This document shows, piece after piece, positions 17,090-23,957 of a DNA stretch of 64,000 nt; the first letter of the stretch is position 1; each line of letters begins with the position of its first letter. Source of the stretch: Gammaproteobacteria bacterium (GTDB taxonomy: Bacteria; Pseudomonadota; Gammaproteobacteria; Acidiferrobacterales; SZUA-150); the NCBI GenBank assembly GCA_029880545.1, contig JAOUOD010000006.1, forward strand, positions 124,001 to 188,000. The letters run 5' to 3'. The translations under genes were made by a program, and so were the position numbers. The notes beneath the pieces were generated by a model. The model had not been told where the DNA came from, made no database searches, and was given only the letters and a program-made list of their open reading frames with translations.

Positions 17090-17214
17090 CCGATGCAATG
17101 GCCGACATTGCTGTCGTGTTTCACTGGGGACCGGAGTATCTCGACGGGCTGGAGCTGGGCGAGTTAATGGACTGGCGAGAGCAGGCGGCCAAACGTGCCG
17201 CGCCGGACGACTAG
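16769..17214 (+). CDS. E': E+E' tail assembly chaperone made by programmed -1 frameshift
   Basis: Reading E to codon 97 (TTA, 17057-17059) and slipping back one base gives 51 further residues to TAG 17212-17214, for a total of 148. The shifted part includes ESVADAMADIAVVFHWGPEY and ELMDWREQAAKRA, clearly the P2 E' sequence type. The two overlapping products are needed to assemble the tail around the tape measure T, whose gene follows. P2 makes a similar fusion of about 142 residues. The E' frame has no ribosome-binding site of its own. Confidence 0.9.
17053..17059 (+). promoter_or_regulatory. Slippery heptamer for the E/E' frameshift
   Basis: TTTTTTA lies in the E frame as T-TTT-TTA (codons start at 17051, 17054 and 17057), a perfect X-XXY-YYZ heptamer. 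P2 uses TTTTTTG at the same place. The zero-frame stop is 28 bases downstream. Confidence 0.9.
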
Positions 17215-17342
17215 CCGGTTTGTTTTTTGCCGGCAAGAGTAACGAGCAGCGCGATAACCGCCCAGGAGACGAGGAACGCCGGCGAATAACCAAACTCGAC
17301 GGCGGCATACAAAAAGGCAACTACTCCGACAACGTATCGCAT
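17211..17342 (-). CDS. Possible 43-residue antisense-oriented membrane protein between E' and T
   Basis: The minus strand from ATG 17342 to TAG 17211-17213 encodes a hydrophobic protein with two likely spans (YVVGVVAFLYAAVEFGY and FLVSWAVIALLVTLA) and a polar GKKQTG end. The palindrome CTAG at 17211-17214 is the stop codon of both this frame and E'. It fills the whole gap between E' and T, and the gap has no other explanation. There is no strong ribosome-binding site, and a leftward gene inside the late operon is unusual, so it may be chance. Confidence 0.4.
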   Translation of the reverse strand: MRYVVGVVAFLYAAVEFGYSPAFLVSWAVIALLVTLAGKKQTG

Positions 17343-17359
17343 AAAACGAGTTTAGCATA

Positions 17360-19390
17360 ATGTCATTGTCTCTTGCCCTGGTTTTATCTCTTGCCGACCG
17401 CGTATCCGGGCCGGCGGCGCGCATCGACAAGCGCACAAAATCGCTCGCCTCAACCATCAAGGCAACACAAACCGAAATCGCCGGACTCAAGCGCCAGGCC
17501 GGCGGCATTGAGCAATACAAGCGCCTCAGCGCCGCCCTGAGCGAGAACAATAGCAAGCTCGCCGCCTCGCGCGAGCGCGTGAAAGCGCTGCGGCGCGAAT
17601 ATGCCGAGGCCGCCAAGGCCGGCAAGCCACTCAACGCGCTTAAAAAGAAAATGGCGACGGCCGGCACAGCCGTCGCGCGACTGTCTGCCAATCAGCAAAA
17701 GCTCAGGCAATCGACACACGCGGCGCGGCTTGCGCTCAAGGCTCAGGGCGTCAACACCGGCCGGCTCGGCAAGGAATCCGAGCGCCTGGCGGCCAGCCTG
17801 GACAAGCTCAACCGGCGCGCCGCCGGGCTGGGTACATTGTCGGGCCGGCTGGATAGCTTGCGCGCCCTCGGCGGAAAGCTGGGCGCCGCGGCGGCGGCGA
17901 CGCGAAAAGTCGTCGCAAGCGCGGCGATTGTTGGCGTTGCTGGGCTCTCGACGATCGGCGGGATCGCGGCCGTTCCTATGCGTACCGCCGCCGAGTTTGA
18001 GCGCTACGAAACCATTTTAACCACGATCGAAGGCTCGCAAGCCAAGGCTAAAAAAGCGATGGCCTGGGTCGGCGACTTTGCTGTTACGACGCCTTACCAG
18101 CTCGGCCAGGTAAACGACGCCTTTGTTAAGCTGCGCGCTTACGGCCTGGACCCGACCTCGGGGCTCATGAAAACGCTCGGCGATACGTCCGCGGCAATGG
18201 GCAAGCCACTCATGCAGTCAGTCGAGGCGATCGCCGACGCCGTCACCGGCGAAAATGAGCGATTAAAAGAGTTTGGCATTAAGGCGCGCACCTCGGGCGA
18301 TTTAATAACCTACGAGTTTTCGGACAAGGCTGGGCGTTCGCGCGAAATGTCAGTCCGGAAAGGCGATCGCGCCATGATTCAGCGCACGCTCTCAACAATC
18401 TGGAATCAGAAATACTCGGGCGCAATGGATCGCCTCTCGAAAACCTGGGAGGGTATGCTTTCGAACGTTGCCGACCAATGGACCCGATTCCAGAAGTTAG
18501 TTATGGACTCGGGGCCATTCCAACGCCTGAAAGACTTGCTCCGCGGCGCGCTCGCACAGCTCGACGCAATGGCGAAAGATGGCCGGCTTAAACAATGGGC
18601 CGATACGGTCGGCGAAAAAATATTGAACTTAATCGACTTTGTGATTGATTTTTCGCGGGCAACGTATAGCACTTTCGAGGCGATCCGCCCCGGGCTCTCG
18701 CTGGCGGCGAACCTGGTCGGCGGCTGGGGCAACTTTGCCGCCGTGTTATTAACGGTCAAGTTTACGCCGATTATCGGCGCGCTAAAAATTCTCGGGTCGC
18801 TGGCGTTTAAACACCCGATTTTGGCGCTTGTGACACTTCTCGCCGGCGGGCTGTTGCTGTTAATTAAAAACTGGGATCAGGTTAGCGCCTGGCTCTCGGC
18901 CCTGCCCGAGCGCTTTGCCAATGCCGGGCGCATGATGATCGACGGACTGCGCGACGGGATCCGCGACAGACTGCAGGCGCTTAAAGATCAGATTCTCGCG
19001 CTCGGCGGCATGTTGCCGGCCTGGTTAAAAGACAAGCTCGGCATCCAGTCGCCGTCGCGCGTGTTTGCCGCCCTGGGCGCCAACGTTTCCGAGGGGCTCG
19101 CCGTCGGGATCCAGCAGCGCGCGCGCGTAGCAACCGACGCGATCGCCAAAGTCGGGCGACAACTGCCGAGAGCTTTGCCGCCGATTATTGCCGCCGGCGG
19201 CCTGGCGGCCGGGCCGGCGATGGCAGCAGCGCCCGCGGGCGGCGGCGTTGTTATCCATGCGACATTCCACATCACGCCGAGGCCGTCCGATGATCTGAAC
19301 GCAATCCAGGCGGCAGTTACTCGCGCACTCGCCCAGGTACAGGCCGAGGCCGAGGCGCGCGTGCGTAGCCGATTAACTGACAGGGGGTAA
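17360..19390 (+). CDS. T: Tail tape measure protein (P2 gpT family)
   Basis: The 676-residue product has a P2-type N-terminus (LALVLSLADRVSGPAARIDKRTKSL), a long helical region with KRLSAALSENNSKLAASRERVKALRREY, and the conserved tape-measure segment AAEFERYETILTTIEGSQAKAKKAMAWVGDFAVTTPY. Hydrophobic helices around residues 455-500 probably insert into the host membrane during DNA entry. It ends with the IQSPSRVFAALGANVSEGLAVGI motif common in these proteins. Its length sets tail length. The stop overlaps the U start (TAATG). Confidence 0.95.
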   Translation: MSLSLALVLSLADRVSGPAARIDKRTKSLASTIKATQTEIAGLKRQAGGIEQYKRLSAALSENNSKLAASRERVKALRREYAEAAKAGKPLNALKKKMATAGTAVARLSANQQKLRQSTHAARLALKAQGVNTGRLGKESERLAASLDKLNRRAAGLGTLSGRLDSLRALGGKLGAAAAATRKVVASAAIVGVAGLSTIGGIAAVPMRTAAEFERYETILTTIEGSQAKAKKAMAWVGDFAVTTPYQLGQVNDAFVKLRAYGLDPTSGLMKTLGDTSAAMGKPLMQSVEAIADAVTGENERLKEFGIKARTSGDLITYEFSDKAGRSREMSVRKGDRAMIQRTLSTIWNQKYSGAMDRLSKTWEGMLSNVADQWTRFQKLVMDSGPFQRLKDLLRGALAQLDAMAKDGRLKQWADTVGEKILNLIDFVIDFSRATYSTFEAIRPGLSLAANLVGGWGNFAAVLLTVKFTPIIGALKILGSLAFKHPILALVTLLAGGLLLLIKNWDQVSAWLSALPERFANAGRMMIDGLRDGIRDRLQALKDQILALGGMLPAWLKDKLGIQSPSRVFAALGANVSEGLAVGIQQRARVATDAIAKVGRQLPRALPPIIAAGGLAAGPAMAAAPAGGGVVIHATFHITPRPSDDLNAIQAAVTRALAQVQAEAEARVRSRLTDRG

Positions 19391-19818
19391 TGATGCTCGC
19401 GAGCCTGGGTTTATTTGTGTTTCAACTCTCGAGCGCGCCGTTTCATCAGCTGCAACGCTCAACCTCCTGGAGCTGGTCAAAGCAAACGCGCGTCGGTAAG
19501 CGCTCCGCGTTTCAGTTTGCCGGACCGGGTAGCGACGAGATCACGCTCTCGGGCACGCTCGCGCCGGCCATTACCGGCGGCCGTGCGTCGCTGGATGTAT
19601 TGCGCACAATGGGCGACTCGGGGCTCGCCTGGCCGCTCGTCGACGGCGAGGGCTATATATACGGGCTATTTATTATCGCCGATATTAACGAAACACGAAC
19701 CGAGCTTTTTGCCGATGGCGCCGCCCGCAAAATCGACTTTACGCTAAAGCTCGAGCGCGCGGACGACAGCACGATCGACAAGATCGGCGCACTGACCCGG
19801 ATCGGCCTCGGGCTATGA
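19390..19818 (+). CDS. U: Tail protein U (P2 gpU family tail terminator/assembly)
   Basis: The 142-residue product begins MMLASLGLFVFQLSSAPFHQLQRSTSWSW and contains RVGKRSAFQFAGPGSDEITLSGTLAPAITGG, the gpU signature, then TMGDSGLAWPLVDGEGYIYG. It acts at the tail end during assembly. The gene overlaps T upstream and D downstream by a few bases, as usual in the P2 F operon. Confidence 0.93.
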   Translation: MMLASLGLFVFQLSSAPFHQLQRSTSWSWSKQTRVGKRSAFQFAGPGSDEITLSGTLAPAITGGRASLDVLRTMGDSGLAWPLVDGEGYIYGLFIIADINETRTELFADGAARKIDFTLKLERADDSTIDKIGALTRIGLGL

Positions 19819-20798
19819 TTGGCGCGCCGGATTACCGTCTAAGCATTAACGGCGCCGACATTACGCCGGCGATCGAGGGCCGGCTGGTAAGCCTGGCAAT
19901 AAACGACCGCAAGGGATTCGAGGCGGACGATTGCTCGATTGTTATCGACGATCACGACGGCCTTGTCGCCCTGCCCCGCCGCGGCGTCGAGCTGGAGATC
20001 TGGCTCGGCTACAAGGGCGAGCCGCTCATTAATAAGGGCGTGTTTATTGTTGACGAGGTCGGGCACCAGGGCCCGCCGGATCAAATCACAATCCGCGGCC
20101 GATCTGCCGACTTTCGCGCGGACTTGCTCGCACAAAAAACCCGCGCCTGGGATAACGTCACGCTCGGCGATGTCGTGCAAACCATCGCCGGCAAACACAA
20201 GCTCGAGCCCGGCATTGCCGACAACCTGGCCGGCGCCGTGATTAAGCACATAGACCAAACCGACGAAAGCGACGCGAATTTTTTAACCCGGCTCGGCGTC
20301 AGGTATGGCGCGATTGCTACGGTTAAAAATAAAACGCTGTTATTTATGCGCGCCGGCGATGGCAAAACCAAAACAGGCCAGGACTTGCCAACGATCATTA
20401 TTAATCGCAGCGACGGCGACGCTTATAACTTTGTCGATCCGGATCGCGAGAGCGCCTTTAGTGGCGTAACTGCGCGCTGGCTTAATTACGGAACCGGCCA
20501 GGTAAACCACACAACCGCCGGCGAGGCGGGCAAGGTAAAAGTAATTAAAAAAACCTTCGCCACCCAGGACGAGGCCAAGGCGGCGGCCGAGGCAGAATGG
20601 AAAGCGCTCGCGCGCGGGAGTAAGCGTTGCAAGATCACGACGGCGCGGGCAATGCTCGACATAATTCCCGAGAGCCCGATTAAGATGGTCGGCTTTAAAA
20701 GCGAGGTCGATGCGGTCGCCTGGATTGTTTCAGATGTGAGTCATAATTTAAGCGGCGCGCTCACCTCGTCGCTATCGCTGGAACTAATAAATAGTTAA
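19815..20798 (+). CDS. D: Tail protein D / late control protein (baseplate hub)
   Basis: The 327-residue product has the gpD layout: an N-terminal APDYRLSINGADITPAIEGRLVSLAINDRKGFEADDCSI, then GRSADFRADLLAQKTRAWDNVTLGDVVQTIA and FLTRLGVRYGAIATVKNKTLLFM. It is structurally a baseplate hub protein, the counterpart of T4 gp27. It is the last gene of the tail operon. The stop is soon followed by a promoter-like sequence for the next small gene. Confidence 0.94.
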   Translation: MIGAPDYRLSINGADITPAIEGRLVSLAINDRKGFEADDCSIVIDDHDGLVALPRRGVELEIWLGYKGEPLINKGVFIVDEVGHQGPPDQITIRGRSADFRADLLAQKTRAWDNVTLGDVVQTIAGKHKLEPGIADNLAGAVIKHIDQTDESDANFLTRLGVRYGAIATVKNKTLLFMRAGDGKTKTGQDLPTIIINRSDGDAYNFVDPDRESAFSGVTARWLNYGTGQVNHTTAGEAGKVKVIKKTFATQDEAKAAAEAEWKALARGSKRCKITTARAMLDIIPESPIKMVGFKSEVDAVAWIVSDVSHNLSGALTSSLSLELINS

Positions 20799-20801
20799 AT
20801 T

Positions 20802-20830
20802 TTGCAAAACTAAGGCGAGTAAACTATAAA
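20802..20830 (+). promoter_or_regulatory. Sigma70-like promoter after gene D
   Basis: TTGCAA (20802-20807) and TATAAA (20825-20830) are spaced by 17 bases, close to the consensus. It lies a few bases after the D stop and upstream of a small membrane protein gene, so that gene could be expressed independently of the late operon, including in the lysogen. Confidence 0.6.
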
Positions 20831-20956
20831 CACAATTTTTAAGCGGTGGCGTTGTATATTGTTATGCCTGAAATAATACCAATTAAAGCCGCCGCCCCTG
20901 TTAGCCGATACGCACAAAGAAAGGCAAACCGGATTTATGTAAACAAGGGCGGCATT

Positions 20957-21190
20957 ATGACAAACGGCCTCGTCGACGACGTTCGGATCGCGCTCCGAAC
21001 GCTTGAGCGCGAATCGGTCGAAAACACGGCGACATTAATTAACTCGCTGGCAGAAAAGCACCTTATAACGGCGCGGCGGCGGTTTTTGCAGGGCTTGGCG
21101 CTGGGCGGTTTGGCTGGCGTTGTTCTGACGCTGGGCGCGCTGGCGGCTTGGGTTTTGGTGAATTGCAAAACCTGCCTCGCGCTGATTTGA
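20957..21190 (+). CDS. Small membrane protein, possible lysogeny-expressed cargo gene
   Basis: The 77-residue form has an amphipathic helical N-terminal half (DDVRIALRTLERESVENTATLINSLAEKHL) and one strong hydrophobic span (GLALGGLAGVVLTLGALAAWVLV). I prefer the ATG at 20957 because AAGGG precedes it by seven bases; an ATG at 20864 or a GTG at 20846 in the same frame lack ribosome-binding sites but would add 31-37 residues. The stop is directly against the stop of the converging repressor gene. With its own promoter-like sequence upstream it could be made in the lysogen. No family is recognised. Confidence 0.55.
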   Translation: MTNGLVDDVRIALRTLERESVENTATLINSLAEKHLITARRRFLQGLALGGLAGVVLTLGALAAWVLVNCKTCLALI

Positions 21191-22099
21191 TTACGATACT
21201 GCCTGGATTACCGCATCGAGGCCGACGCCGTCGGCGACGAGCTCCTCGTAACGATCATAAAGAACGATCACGATCTCCGCGATAGCTGCCGGGCCGGCTT
21301 TATGTCCCGAGCCTTTTAGCGCTGCCTCGACCGCCTCATATAACCGCCCGAACTTTTCCGGCTCAAAGTGTACGAGCTGGCTTTCGTCTTGCGTGCGCCC
21401 CAGCGCCGCCACAAGCTCGTCGAGCGCATCGCGCACCCTGGGCTCGGCCAGGCGATACCGACTTAATAGTGCGCGCTCCTGGTCGTTGTATTGCTCCAGT
21501 ACGAGCAGGCGCTCGAGTGTTGCGAGCAGGCCGCGGCCGTCGGGCAATGTTTCCAGCAATCCGGGCGCGCCGTCGTGCGTCAGTAACTCCGGCGGGCCTA
21601 GCTCCCCGGTCGCAATGCCGGCGAGGATCTCGGCCGACGCCTGGCGCCAGCGCGTCGCGAGGCGGGACTCTCTCAGGACGGCAAAGGCCTCGGCACCGAC
21701 TGGCGCAAATACATCGAGCGAGGTAAAGCGCCCTGACGTGTTGTCGTCGTAATGCTCAACCGCCGCCGCGCTCACGGCGACAACGACGCGCGCGCCGTCG
21801 GTTATGGCGTACACCGTCGCGAGCCGCGTGTCGACCCGCGCCAGAGTATGCGCGAGCTCGGCGTCGCTGAGCGAATCATTCACAAAATAGGGCGAGCCCT
21901 CGCCCAGTACAAGCCAGTCCAGGCGCACATTTTCGGCGCGATGGATCTTTTCCAGCGTCGGCGCGGTCGGCACCTTGCCGTCGAAAATCGTCGTAATTAT
22001 CGCGTTTTTCAGCCCGATCGCCTTGCCCCAGGGGTGTTTTCGGCGACCTGCCAAAACTTTATTAATGCGCGATAAAAATTCTTTATTATGAATATCCAT
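21191..22099 (-). CDS. Phage repressor with CI-type helix-turn-helix N-terminus
   Basis: From ATG 22099 the protein is 302 residues. The N-terminal 65 residues (EFLSRINKVLAGRRKHPWGKAIGLKNAIITTIF, then APTLEKIHRAENVRLDWLVLGEGSPYF) match the CI-type repressor DNA-binding domain found in many prophages. The C-terminal part is helical and does not show a clear S24/LexA Ser-Lys protease motif, so induction may not be by RecA-stimulated cleavage. An upstream frame extension to 22480 runs through the divergent promoter and gene and is rejected. The gene is transcribed away from the early operon, the classic lysogeny-switch arrangement. Confidence 0.82.
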   Translation of the reverse strand: MDIHNKEFLSRINKVLAGRRKHPWGKAIGLKNAIITTIFDGKVPTAPTLEKIHRAENVRLDWLVLGEGSPYFVNDSLSDAELAHTLARVDTRLATVYAITDGARVVVAVSAAAVEHYDDNTSGRFTSLDVFAPVGAEAFAVLRESRLATRWRQASAEILAGIATGELGPPELLTHDGAPGLLETLPDGRGLLATLERLLVLEQYNDQERALLSRYRLAEPRVRDALDELVAALGRTQDESQLVHFEPEKFGRLYEAVEAALKGSGHKAGPAAIAEIVIVLYDRYEELVADGVGLDAVIQAVS

Positions 22100-22100
22100 A

Positions 22101-22138
22101 ATTTTCGGTTTTACTTTATGAAAATTTGTATTAATTTT
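22101..22138. promoter_or_regulatory. Operator/promoter region of the lysogeny switch
   Basis: The 70-bp gap between the repressor start (22099) and the first early gene (22170) is very AT-rich. It contains two inverted repeats: ATTTTC (22101-22106) with GAAAAT (22120-22125), and AAAATT (22121-22126) with AATTTT (22133-22138). They overlap and are good candidates for repressor-binding sites. No unambiguous -35/-10 pairs were assigned. Confidence 0.5.
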
Positions 22139-22169
22139 TTTAACGCATGTTTTCACGGAGTTTAGCCGA

Positions 22170-22343
22170 ATGTCAGTCAAAAAACCCTCCCCCAAATTGC
22201 AAAAGAAAGTGTCCGTAATGATCCGGCTCGAGGAGCCCGATTTTCTCGCGCTCGTCAGGCGGGCAAAAAGCAACGACCGCCGCGTCGGCCCCGAGGCGCT
22301 AAATATCGTTAAGGGCGAGCTCTCAAAACAGCCTAACCAATAA
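22170..22343 (+). CDS. 57-residue ribbon-helix-helix-like protein, first early gene
   Basis: The frame from ATG 22170 to TAA 22341-22343 has a GGAG ribosome-binding site nine bases upstream. After a basic N-terminus comes VSVMIRLEEPDFLALVRRAKSNDRRVGPEALNIV, which fits the strand-helix-helix pattern of Arc/CopG DNA-binding proteins. It is divergent from the repressor and first in the early operon, the place of Cro/Cox-type switch proteins. The role in turning off the repressor is inferred from position only. Confidence 0.6.
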   Translation: MSVKKPSPKLQKKVSVMIRLEEPDFLALVRRAKSNDRRVGPEALNIVKGELSKQPNQ

Positions 22344-22374
22344 ATCGATAAATCTCGACATGAGGTTTTAAAAA

Positions 22375-22863
22375 ATGGCACACGCTCACAAATACCCGGC
22401 GCACTGGACCCCGGCCCAAACCGCCGCCGCGAATTTCGCGCGCGATTTTTCTTTCGACGGCAATACCGGCCCGAAAGCAATGGCGAAGGCGCTCCAAAAA
22501 GCCGTTAAACACCTAAACAACGAATTAAACGCCGACTACCCGCGCGCAAAGTTTGGGCTCGACGACGCCATAAAGGCCGAGCAGCTCGCCGGGATCGCGC
22601 CGATTTTGCACGCGCACGCGCTCATGGTGAGGCATATCTGTCTGCCCCTGCCCGACTACACCCTCGACGCCGATAACGCCGAAGTCGTTTTGCTGTTTTC
22701 ACAATGGCAAGGCCGCAATGGTGCGACGTGCGAGGCAATACATCGCGCCTATTCTGACCGGCGCATAACCCGGAAAGAGTTAAACGAGATCGTCCATAAA
22801 GGGTATGCCGAGATCGCCGCATTTTTGCAGTTTCTCGATTATCTGACTGTTATCGCCGAATAG
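22375..22863 (+). CDS. CII-like phage regulatory protein
   Basis: The 162-residue product contains a central LNNELNADYPRAKFGLDDAIK and a C-terminal GATCEAIHRAYSDRRITRKELNEIVHKGYAEIAAFLQFLDYL. The latter segment resembles the phage regulatory CII (CP76) family found next to repressors in P2- and Mu-like prophages. It is second in the early operon. Members are thought to regulate the lysis-lysogeny decision. The family assignment is by eye and moderately sure. Confidence 0.55.
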   Translation: MAHAHKYPAHWTPAQTAAANFARDFSFDGNTGPKAMAKALQKAVKHLNNELNADYPRAKFGLDDAIKAEQLAGIAPILHAHALMVRHICLPLPDYTLDADNAEVVLLFSQWQGRNGATCEAIHRAYSDRRITRKELNEIVHKGYAEIAAFLQFLDYLTVIAE

Positions 22864-22881
22864 TCGCAACAAGGGGCGCGC

Positions 22882-23139
22882 ATGAATCAATCAAAAATCG
22901 AGTCGCTTGTTGAGGTGACTTTTAACGTCTCGCTCGGCTTTGTTGTCTCGCTGGCTTTCTGGACGTGGTTTGTCGTGCCGGTTTACGAGCTCCCGGTTAA
23001 GCCGATGCAGAATCTCGAAATAACAGGCTTATTTACTGCGCTCGCAATCGCGCGCGGCTTTGTTGTGCGCCGGGTTTTTAACTCCGGCTTGCATCGCGCC
23101 GCCCGCAAGGTCGCGGCGCGTATTACGACAGGGGGTTAA
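22882..23139 (+). CDS. Small membrane protein of the DUF7220 type
   Basis: The 85-residue product has two membrane spans (VEVTFNVSLGFVVSLAFWTWFVVPVY and a second near LEITGLFTALAIARGFVVRRVF) and ends with RVFNSGLHRAARKVAA. The SLVEVTFNVSLGF start and the RGFVVRRVFN segment are typical of DUF7220-type proteins carried by many phages. The function is unknown. It lies 18 bases after the previous gene and just before another small gene. Confidence 0.65.
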   Translation: MNQSKIESLVEVTFNVSLGFVVSLAFWTWFVVPVYELPVKPMQNLEITGLFTALAIARGFVVRRVFNSGLHRAARKVAARITTGG

Positions 23140-23141
23140 TC

Positions 23142-23372
23142 ATGTCGGCTTTTTTGCGAAACGAAAAAGAGTTAATCGACGCCTCACGCGCGCTCGGCTC
23201 TATTTGCGAGTCAAATAGTAAATATACGGCCCTTCTCGCGATGAAAGTTTCCGAGCTTGGCAAGCCGGTCGAAGCGCTTACCGTCGGCGAGCTGGTCGCA
23301 TTGCACGAGCAAACCGGCGCCGAGTTTAACTCGCGATCGACTCATTGCTCGGGCGCGGCGAGTTTAGCTTGA
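23142..23372 (+). CDS. Small early protein of unknown function
   Basis: This 76-residue protein starts two bases after the previous stop. It is helical (NEKELIDASRALGSICESNSKYTALLAMKVSEL) with a VGELVALHEQTG segment. No family is recognised. It is clearly in the early operon by spacing and composition. Confidence 0.55.
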   Translation: MSAFLRNEKELIDASRALGSICESNSKYTALLAMKVSELGKPVEALTVGELVALHEQTGAEFNSRSTHCSGAASLA

Positions 23373-23391
23373 AATTATAACGGGGGCGTTT

Positions 23392-23562
23392 ATGTCCATT
23401 CTCGATCATTTATCCGACACGGAATTAAAAAAGCATATCCGATTACTTGAGCGGCTCGCCAAAACTTCGCGGCCGGCAAAGTGTCGGCGCGTGCTGTCGG
23501 CGCTGGATCGCGCTCGCGAAACGCTATCGAGCAGAAACAAACAGCAATCACTCCATTTTTAA
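23392..23562 (+). CDS. 56-residue helical early protein of unknown function
   Basis: A frame from ATG 23392 to TAA 23560-23562 follows a GGGGG ribosome-binding site. The product begins MSILDHLSDTELKKHIRLLE and is predicted to be a basic helical hairpin (RLAKTSRPAKCRRVLSALDRARETL). No family is recognised. Operon position supports it as a real gene. Confidence 0.5.
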   Translation: MSILDHLSDTELKKHIRLLERLAKTSRPAKCRRVLSALDRARETLSSRNKQQSLHF

Positions 23563-23609
23563 CAGTCGGCGCGGGGCGTCGGCAATAACAACATTATCAG
23601 GGGTAGCTC

Positions 23610-23957
23610 ATGACAAGCCCGGAAAAAATATTCGTTATCAGTACCGAGAACGAAAAACTCGTCGCGATTTGTGACAATGCCGACGCCGCCTGGGCGCTGG
23701 CGGCGTGCGTGTATGAGCAATTCGAGCTTAATCGCCTTGTTCACGATCTCGACGCCCTACCCTCGCGCGAGGAGTGTCGGCGCGTGCTGCGCAATGGCTA
23801 TATAGAAGTTATGCACCGGCGCAAGCGCGGCGGCGCGGCGAAAACCTGTCGCGAATATAACCTAACATCGGTCGGCGAAATGGTGGTCGGGATCCACCCG
23901 CACAAACTCTATAAGGGCGCGCCGAAAAACCTTATCGCGTCCGAGAGGTGGTGGTAA
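23610..23957 (+). CDS. Early protein of unknown function upstream of the primase
   Basis: The 115-residue product contains IFVISTENEKLVAICDNADAAWALAACVYEQFEL and a basic patch MHRRKRGGAAKTC. A GGGG ribosome-binding site precedes the ATG. Its stop overlaps the primase start (TAATG), implying translational coupling. No family is recognised. Confidence 0.6.
   Translation: MTSPEKIFVISTENEKLVAICDNADAAWALAACVYEQFELNRLVHDLDALPSREECRRVLRNGYIEVMHRRKRGGAAKTCREYNLTSVGEMVVGIHPHKLYKGAPKNLIASERWW

Noticed and set aside
22100-22480. Extension of the repressor frame upstream of 22099
   Set aside because: The extra 127 codons run through the switch region and antisense to the first early gene; the family N-terminus begins at 22099.
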